In this document: positions 5,337 to 9,853 of the stretch, in pieces
How the letters are laid out: every line of letters starts with the position of its first letter
Position numbering within the stretch: position 1 is the first letter of the stretch
NCBI GenBank assembly: GCA_035288965.1
Contig: DATDYQ010000078.1
Coordinates: forward strand, 1-9,853
Length of the DNA stretch: 9,853 bases
Direction: 5' to 3'
Origin: DATDYQ01 sp035288965
GTDB lineage: Archaea > Nanobdellota > Nanobdellia > SCGC-AAA011-G17 > JAGVZF01
Program-made: the position numbers and the translations under genes
The notes under the pieces: model-generated
What the model was told of the DNA's origin: nothing
What the model saw: only the letters and a program-made list of their open reading frames with translations
The model's database searches: none

Positions 5337-6281
5337 TTATTTATTAAATATGGGTATAGGGAGCAATGAAACTAGACCAAACCCCAATGTGTAACCTAAA
5401 AATTCTCCTGGCGATTTTCTAAATGCTTTATTTAATGTATATTTACTCAGGGGAATATCCAGGGTATCCTTTATAACTGTATAAGATGATGAATATATTA
5501 ATGGATTAAGTAATCTACCTGAAAATCCTTTAATTACAGCCCCGATAATAAATCCACTTACTGCGTTTATTGCAAAACTTTCAAGGTTTTCTTTCATTAA
5601 TTGATTAAAACTAGGAGCATAAAAATCAGAATTAACAGACATTTGTATCACTATATTTTTATCTAAGTTATTTTCTTTAGATACTCTCTTTATATCACTA
5701 TATTTAGTAAGTTTTGCAAGTGGGGATAATTTTTCTATTTGCTTCATCGCGGCTACTGCATTTTCTAGCTCTTCTGGAGTTTTTATTGATTTATCATTTT
5801 TGCGACTAAACTTTTTATTATTATCAATATAACTCTGATAACCTAACAAGATAGTATGTAATCTTGCTACTTCAATCATGTGTGGAGCTATTTTTCCAAG
5901 ACAAACTCTATGGGTAACATGATCTCTTGATTCTAGATAACCAAGATGAAGCTGGAGCATTAGTTCACTTGATTTATCAAATGTTATAAATTTTCTTTTA
6001 CGTTTATAAAGATATGTAATAGCAGGATTATCAAGGTTAGCTAATTCTTCATAATATATTTCTGGAATTCCATTTTCATCTTTAAATCCATAACCATTTG
6101 TAACTTCATCTTTAAATTTTTTAATACCCTCTTTACTTTTTTCTGCTTCTTGATATCTTTTTATTTTTCCATTATTAAAGGGTCTTTCTTTCTCATAAAA
6201 TATATCAGCTAATCTTTTCTTAACTATATCAATCTCCTTTTCTTTCTCTTTTAAGTCATTGAATAAATCATCTATTGGCAT
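5337..6281 (-). CDS. Unrecognised protein with C-terminal membrane hairpin (tandem paralogue B)
   Basis: Protein of 314 aa, paralogous to the gene just upstream in transcription. Shared landmarks are the N terminus MPIDDLFNDL (1-10), DEVTNGYGF (58-66), LQLHLGYLESR (109-119), NPLI (259-262) and RKSPGEFLGYTLGFGLVSLL (288-307). Residues 1-50 are highly charged and helical. The C-terminal third has hydrophobic segments at about 234-252 (SFAINAVSGFIIGAVIKGF) and 294-312, either a hairpin membrane anchor or a membrane-inserting region. There is no signal peptide, so the charged N-terminal part should face the cytoplasm. Only one base separates its ATG from the upstream TAA, so the two are one operon. 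No family recognised. Confidence 0.75.
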   Translation of the reverse strand: MPIDDLFNDLKEKEKEIDIVKKRLADIFYEKERPFNNGKIKRYQEAEKSKEGIKKFKDEVTNGYGFKDENGIPEIYYEELANLDNPAITYLYKRKRKFITFDKSSELMLQLHLGYLESRDHVTHRVCLGKIAPHMIEVARLHTILLGYQSYIDNNKKFSRKNDKSIKTPEELENAVAAMKQIEKLSPLAKLTKYSDIKRVSKENNLDKNIVIQMSVNSDFYAPSFNQLMKENLESFAINAVSGFIIGAVIKGFSGRLLNPLIYSSSYTVIKDTLDIPLSKYTLNKAFRKSPGEFLGYTLGFGLVSLLPIPIFNK

Positions 6282-6282
6282 T

Positions 6283-7236
6283 TTATAGTAATGAGGCTAG
6301 ACTCCAACCAAGGGCATAGCCTAGAAATCCTCCTGGAGATCTTTTTAATACCCTATTAAAATTTTTTTTATTGCCAAGATAAAGTGCATTATATACGGTT
6401 GTACTGCATGCTGCATTAATTAATGGATTTCCTACATATTTCATGTGAAAAAGATATTTTTCTCCCATTCCAACCATAAAAGCAATTGTAGAGTTAATAA
6501 GAAAACAATCAATATTATCTTTTAAAACTTCACTAAATTGTGGTCTGTAAAATTGTGGATTTTTAGTTATTATTGCAATTATATTTGGATCTAAATTATA
6601 TTCTTTAGACAATTTTTTTACATCGTTATAAATAGCGATATCATGTGACCTAACCCTTACTATTTCAATTGCGCTATTGACTTGATCTGCCGTTTCTAAA
6701 CCTTTTGATTTATTTGGAATTAGTTTATCTAACCAGGATTTTGTTGTAGATATACCATTTTTTGCTTTGAAGAATTCTTTGTTTTTTAATCGTGACCTTA
6801 TACTACCAATATCACTCATATAACCTAATATACTAAGATCTTTAGTTAACCTAGCCTTCAAATAACCAAGATGAAGTTGTAATCCTAATTCATCATTTTT
6901 ATCATGAATCTCAATATCACCTAAAATTATTGATGCATACGCGTTAGCAGCTGGGCTTATATCACCATCGAGAGATTTTATCACTTTTCCATCTGGAAAT
7001 ACATATTCACCATATTCCGGATCTGTAAAACCATAACCATTTGTAACTTCATCAATAAATTCATCTATTGAATATTTTGATTTAGCTGCTTGTAATTTTC
7101 TAATCTCTTTTCCTTTCTTGAAACATTTTTCTGCTTCATAAAATATTATTGCATTTTCTTTTGCAAGCTTTGCTTTTATTATATCAGCTTCTCTTTCTTT
7201 CACTCTTAAATCATCAAACAAATCATCTATTGGCAT
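6283..7236 (-). CDS. Unrecognised protein with C-terminal membrane hairpin (tandem paralogue A)
   Basis: Protein of 317 aa, first gene of the tandem pair. It begins MPIDDLFDDL, nearly the same first ten residues as its partner, and keeps DEVTNGYGF (62-70), LQLHLGYLKAR (119-129), NPLI (270-273) and LKRSPGGFLGYALGWSLASLL at the very C terminus (297-317). Between these blocks the two differ: this copy has an acidic, Gly-rich insert around 71-95 and a Lys-rich segment near 150-180. Hydrophobic segments lie at about 243-258 and 302-317, and the protein ends inside the last one, whereas the partner adds PIPIFNK. No signal peptide. Transcribed from its own TATA box. No family recognised. Confidence 0.75.
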   Translation of the reverse strand: MPIDDLFDDLRVKEREADIIKAKLAKENAIIFYEAEKCFKKGKEIRKLQAAKSKYSIDEFIDEVTNGYGFTDPEYGEYVFPDGKVIKSLDGDISPAANAYASIILGDIEIHDKNDELGLQLHLGYLKARLTKDLSILGYMSDIGSIRSRLKNKEFFKAKNGISTTKSWLDKLIPNKSKGLETADQVNSAIEIVRVRSHDIAIYNDVKKLSKEYNLDPNIIAIITKNPQFYRPQFSEVLKDNIDCFLINSTIAFMVGMGEKYLFHMKYVGNPLINAACSTTVYNALYLGNKKNFNRVLKRSPGGFLGYALGWSLASLL

Positions 7237-7264
7237 TTTTATCGATAATAATAAAAAAAGTTAG

Positions 7265-7272
7265 TTTATAAA
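7265..7272 (-). promoter_or_regulatory. TATA box for the tandem paralogue operon
   Basis: TTTATAAA (same on both strands) is centred 32 bp upstream of the ATG at 7236, inside the 95-bp gap after the 160-aa gene. It gives a leader of about 5 nt and shows that the pair is not simply readthrough from upstream. Confidence 0.55.
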
Positions 7273-7331
7273 GCTTTCTTTTGTAATTTCTTTAAAGTAG
7301 TTAATTATAAAATTAATAAAGAGATAATTTT

Positions 7332-7814
7332 TTACACTTCTACATCTTCTGAAGACTCTTCATCATAACTCTTTAATTCAATAAGATCATTAATTTCTTT
7401 TCTTACATTTACTAAAATTTCAGGAGAAACACCTTTATTAGAATAAAGATCAATTAACTTATCTAAACGAGAATCATCTTTTATTGAGTATCCTCCAATA
7501 TCAAATTCAAAGCCAAATCTAAGATTGTCACCATTCCAGTTGTCATGTCTTGTATAAAGTTTGATATTACCATTTTTAGTTTCTAATTGATAAATAAAAT
7601 GAAGGAAGTAAGGACTATCACTACAGCAACCACAACTTCTTACTAATTCAAAATGATTTGCTTTAGTATAATCATTAATAACAAATTCTTGTTTATCCCA
7701 CCTGTCATGGGTTACTTTTATCTCAAGACCAGAACTTGTCAAAGCATCTATTTCGTTCTGAATTTTATCGATATAATCTTGCCTTTTACGAATATATTCT
7801 TGAAGATTTTGCAT
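7332..7814 (-). CDS. Unknown 160-aa cytoplasmic protein with HD-x-W pair and CGCC cluster
   Basis: Residues 1-27 form a charged coiled-coil-like helix (LQEYIRKRQDYIDKIQNEI). A beta-rich core follows, in which the pattern basic-HD-x-W occurs twice: THDRWDKQEF (35-44) and RHDNWNGDNLRF (89-100). Between them lies a cysteine cluster CGCC (61-64) after NHFELVRS. The C terminus is helical and ends in an acidic tail (DEESSEDVEV). The paired His/Asp positions with three clustered cysteines could bind a metal, but this is inference. No signal or membrane segment. Its own TATA box lies 26 bp upstream of the ATG. No family recognised. Confidence 0.72.
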   Translation of the reverse strand: MQNLQEYIRKRQDYIDKIQNEIDALTSSGLEIKVTHDRWDKQEFVINDYTKANHFELVRSCGCCSDSPYFLHFIYQLETKNGNIKLYTRHDNWNGDNLRFGFEFDIGGYSIKDDSRLDKLIDLYSNKGVSPEILVNVRKEINDLIELKSYDEESSEDVEV

Positions 7815-7836
7815 AATCTGAATAAGAGGGGATATT

Positions 7837-7844
7837 TATTTAAA
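7837..7844 (-). promoter_or_regulatory. TATA box for the 160-aa gene
   Basis: TTTAAATA on the minus strand, centred 26-27 bp before the ATG at 7814, so the message should be leaderless. It falls in the 35-bp gap after the SLOG gene. Confidence 0.55.
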
Positions 7845-7849
7845 TGTTT

Positions 7850-8275
7850 TTATTTTATTGATTCAAGATTATATTCAATTATTTGTTTACCTTGAACTTT
7901 GGATTCTAGAACTTCTCTTGCTGATTGTTTTCCACCACCAATTCTTATAATAACATCAATTAGTGATAAGAATTTTGAACTTTCATCTCCCCATTCTTTT
8001 CCTACGATAAATGATTCATTTACTGGAAACAATAGGAAATCATATGCCTTTTCACAGGCAACCCCGATAGTTTTGTAACCTCTTTTTACAGCTTCTCTAT
8101 AAGCTATGGATGGAACTCCAACATTAGTTAATCCGGAAACAACAGTTTTCTTGATTTTTGGATATTGCGATTCTAATAAATCATATGCTTCATTAATCAT
8201 TCTTGCAGCTTTAATTTCATCAAATTTTGTTGGTGGAGAATATCCTACAACACCAATTTTCAGTTCATTAGCCAT
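7850..8275 (-). CDS. SLOG/LOG-like Rossmann-fold nucleotide-binding protein
   Basis: Protein of 141 aa with the layout of the SLOG superfamily (LOG, DprA, TIGR00725-like). It has a first beta-strand and loop KIGVVGYSPP (6-15), helix, a second strand with VVSGLTNVGVPSIAYREAVKRG (45-66), a third strand TIGVAC (69-74), and a Gly-rich turn with helix IGGGKQSAREVL (112-123). LOG cytokinin-activating hydrolases carry PGGxGTxxE at the last position. Here it reads GGGKQSARE, so the LOG reaction should not be assumed and a nucleotide-ligand sensing role is also possible. It has its own TATA box, which overlaps the stop of the upstream PLDc_N gene. Fold call good, reaction unknown. Confidence 0.78.
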   Translation of the reverse strand: MANELKIGVVGYSPPTKFDEIKAARMINEAYDLLESQYPKIKKTVVSGLTNVGVPSIAYREAVKRGYKTIGVACEKAYDFLLFPVNESFIVGKEWGDESSKFLSLIDVIIRIGGGKQSAREVLESKVQGKQIIEYNLESIK

Positions 8276-8297
8276 TATTCTAGATTAGTTAGAAGAA

Positions 8298-8305
8298 TTT
8301 TTAAA
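8298..8305 (-). promoter_or_regulatory. TATA box for the SLOG gene
   Basis: TTTAAAAA on the minus strand, centred 26-27 bp upstream of the ATG at 8275. It overlaps the stop codon (8301-8303) of the preceding gene, so promoter and coding sequence share bases. Confidence 0.5.
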
Positions 8306-8522
8306 TCATTCTATTCTGATTATAATTTCTTTTTACACCAAAATAATAGATTAAAGCTCCAATAATAAATGTTAATATGATTAATAAAAACCAATGAAGC
8401 ATATGTTTGTCTTTTCTAAATTTATGATGAATACAGTCAGATAACATCCAAACCCAAAATAGCAAGGCAGCTAAAGCAATAACCAAAAGTACAATTAATC
8501 CAGCAATTGCGAATGATGTCAT
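8301..8522 (-). CDS. PLDc_N-type two-span membrane protein
   Basis: Protein of 73 aa with two membrane spans (about 5-27 and 43-62) joined by a short basic loop. The pattern FWVWMLSDCIHHKFRKDKHMLHWFLLIILTF...GALIYYF matches the PLDc_N (phospholipase D-nuclease N-terminal) membrane domain, which usually reads W-x-L-x-D(C) ... K-x-W-x-L-I-I-x-x-P/H-x-x-G-x-x-x-Y. The domain occurs alone in many archaea and bacteria and has no proven enzymatic activity; no PLD HKD motif is present. The start codon overlaps the scpA stop (ATGA, 8519-8522), so it is translationally coupled to scpA. Confidence 0.8.
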   Translation of the reverse strand: MTSFAIAGLIVLLVIALAALLFWVWMLSDCIHHKFRKDKHMLHWFLLIILTFIIGALIYYFGVKRNYNQNRMI

Positions 8523-9247
8523 TTTATTATTTTTATATTTATCTCTGAAAATGGTTCAGATTGTTCTAGCAATATTTTTTCTTGATTGTCTAGATGTAAT
8601 AAAGGTATAAATGTAAGTATTTTATCTTCTTTTCGGTCTGAAGAAACAAGTTCAGTAAAAGTAACTGTTTCTGTATTTTTAGTCTTAAATATAGAAAGAA
8701 CTTTGTTATAAACATCTTTTATTAAGGAAGAGATATCAATTTTCTTTTCTGGAATTCTTAAATTTTCAGGAATTTCTTGTTCATGAAACTTTCTTAAAGT
8801 TCTTCGCCTATCAACTTCTAAAGCTTTTTCCAAAGCATTAACTAAATCTTGGATTGAAACTTTCTTTTTTCTTGATTGAGGAGTTTTAATAGTTAATCTT
8901 GGATTTTCCATTAATTTTATTCTTTCTTTTTTAATTTCTAAATCATCTTCTAGTAAATTAATATCATCATCCCCATGAAATAATATCTGATCAAAGCCAG
9001 CTATGTCTTCCTCTAGTAATTTATTTGATTTAATTTTAAGTAAAATAGCTGAAGCAAGGATAACTTTTCCTGAGATAAAAAAATTAACTTCTTTTAGTTT
9101 TCTTATAGTTTCAAGATATTTATTAGCTAAAATTGAAATATCAATATCCCAAGGATTCATTTGTTCTGTTTTGACTAAATCATATAATATAGTTTGCCAG
9201 GTAATTTCATCTTTTTTAAGAAGCATATCTAGGATTTGATCTTGCAT
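8519..9247 (-). CDS. scpA: Segregation and condensation protein A (ScpA, kleisin)
   Basis: Protein of 242 aa. Kleisins bridge the two SMC heads of the condensin complex that organises and segregates the chromosome. The N-terminal SMC-neck-binding part shows the ScpA signature: MNPWDIDISILANKYLETI (30-48), then FISGKVILASAILLKIKSNKLLEED (57-81). A flexible acidic and basic linker occupies about 85-160. The C-terminal winged-helix part ends with TFIPLLHLDNQEKILLEQSEPFSEINI. The length is normal for archaeal ScpA. No scpB or smc lies next to it in this window; downstream it overlaps the PLDc_N gene by 4 bp. Transcription should start at or next to its ATG from a box squeezed between it and the kinase-like gene. 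Confidence 0.92.
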   Translation of the reverse strand: MQDQILDMLLKKDEITWQTILYDLVKTEQMNPWDIDISILANKYLETIRKLKEVNFFISGKVILASAILLKIKSNKLLEEDIAGFDQILFHGDDDINLLEDDLEIKKERIKLMENPRLTIKTPQSRKKKVSIQDLVNALEKALEVDRRRTLRKFHEQEIPENLRIPEKKIDISSLIKDVYNKVLSIFKTKNTETVTFTELVSSDRKEDKILTFIPLLHLDNQEKILLEQSEPFSEINIKIIK

Positions 9248-9268
9248 GATAATTATTTTCTTTGTTTA

Positions 9269-9276
9269 TTTATAAA
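9269..9276 (-). promoter_or_regulatory. TATA box for scpA
   Basis: TTTATAAA centred 25-26 bp upstream of the ATG at 9247, in the 34-bp gap after the kinase-like gene. Spacing fits a leaderless scpA message. Confidence 0.6.
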
Positions 9277-9281
9277 TATTT

Positions 9282-9853
9282 CTATCTTTCATTTAATCCC
9301 CTATCATATGCATCTGAAATTTCTCTTAATGTAGCAGGTTCACCTTTCCATTTTGCTCCGCTATAAAAATCTAATAAGTCATGATATCTCACTACTTCAA
9401 AAGGTCCCATCTCTTCATTATATTCATATGGATCGGGAAAAGATAACTTTCCACCACGTTTAACGATGACATTTGTTATTTTTGTATCCCAGAAAGGCAG
9501 ATCAGGATTTTCTTGATCATATCTTCCGATATTGTATGCAAAATCAATGGCATTTTCTTTTGTTATAGACTGTTGTGCTCCATTTCTTCCAGGAACATAT
9601 TCTTTAACTATAAAACTTCCGAATAAAAATGCAGGTCCTGGTGTTATGCCATACCTAGATAATCTAGTTACTACTCTTGTTTCATATCTTGCTTCTTGAC
9701 GATCTAAACCCATAAAATCTGGATCTATCATTATACGTTTTAATGAAATTCTTCCTTGCCTTCTAACTACTCCGAACTGTCCCCGTCCAACAAAGGTTCC
9801 TTCTCTATGAGCATTTTTTAGACTACCATACTCAGTAATTAATGCTCTTGTTG
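9282..9853 (-). CDS. Atypical protein kinase-like protein, N terminus beyond the window
   Basis: The frame is open from the stop at 9282 to the right edge (189 codons visible); the ATG at 9731 is internal. Upstream of it the frame encodes a glycine-rich loop VGRGQFGVV (visible residues 21-29) and a SLKR lysine (Lys38). Glu57 lies 19 residues after that Lys, as in PKA (Lys72-Glu91). A hinge-like FIVKEYVPG follows. The catalytic segment WDTKITN has D-x-K-x-x-N (Asp122, Lys124, Asn127), and 13 residues after the Asn comes Asp140 in FPDP, the same spacing as PKA Asn171-Asp184, but with DP instead of DFG. The C-lobe is very short. It is probably an ATP-dependent kinase of a minimal or atypical type; substrate unknown. 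Confidence 0.75.
   Translation of the reverse strand, partial: TRALITEYGSLKNAHREGTFVGRGQFGVVRRQGRISLKRIMIDPDFMGLDRQEARYETRVVTRLSRYGITPGPAFLFGSFIVKEYVPGRNGAQQSITKENAIDFAYNIGRYDQENPDLPFWDTKITNVIVKRGGKLSFPDPYEYNEEMGPFEVVRYHDLLDFYSGAKWKGEPATLREISDAYDRGLNER

Noticed and set aside
7653..7895. Plus-strand 80-codon ORF
   Set aside because: Antisense to the N-terminal part of the 160-aa gene and the SLOG 3' end; hydrophobic, low-complexity shadow frame.
8106..8288. Plus-strand 60-codon ORF
   Set aside because: Wholly antisense to the SLOG gene, whose protein pattern is convincing.
9003..9239. Plus-strand 78-codon ORF
   Set aside because: Antisense to the conserved N-terminal part of scpA; Ser/Ile-rich shadow frame.
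9282..9731. Complete 149-aa protein starting at the ATG at 9731
   Set aside because: The frame stays open upstream to the window edge and there encodes the kinase glycine loop and lysine, so the ATG is internal.

Overview
The window comes from a very AT-rich archaeon, most likely a reduced-genome DPANN-type lineage (Woesearchaeota/Pacearchaeota-like). The evidence is an archaeal NAC homologue, an archaeal-type histidyl-tRNA synthetase, an archaeal ScpA, a tRNA gene without encoded CCA, TATA boxes about 26 bp upstream of many start codons (leaderless mRNAs) and several small lineage-type proteins. The lineage call is inference. Genes are tightly packed and no gene-free stretch exceeds about 110 bp. 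I see no CRISPR array, insertion sequence or rRNA.

Left part, plus strand (1-3332): the 3' portion of the NAC gene, cut by the window edge, then a terminator-like T-rich inverted repeat. Next is a MntA/HepT-like nucleotidyltransferase-HEPN pair behind a promoter carrying two identical 18-bp dyad elements 21 bp apart. The HEPN partner has Tyr where the catalytic His of the RX4HXY motif should be. Two overlapping genes for small exported Cys-containing proteins follow, then two overlapping paralogous genes for alpha-helical proteins sharing an ADHL-Y-V motif.

Middle (3333-5332): a small minus-strand orphan ORF abuts the helical pair tail to tail. Beside it is tRNA-His(GTG) with an encoded G-1, and only 8 bp after the tRNA comes the ATG of hisS. 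The tRNA and the enzyme that charges it therefore look like one transcription unit. A small membrane protein follows.

Right part, minus strand (5337-9853): read in the direction of transcription this starts with a protein-kinase-like gene cut by the right edge. Then come scpA, overlapping by ATGA with a PLDc_N-type membrane protein, a SLOG/LOG-like Rossmann protein, a 160-aa protein with two HD-x-W motifs and a CGCC cluster, and a tandem pair of ~315-aa paralogues with C-terminal hydrophobic segments that I do not recognise. scpA, the SLOG gene, the 160-aa gene and the first tandem paralogue each have their own TATA box.

The most interesting items are the HepT His-to-Tyr change with its tandem-operator promoter, the tRNA-His/hisS fusion-like unit, the atypical kinase at the edge and the unrecognised tandem paralogue pair.
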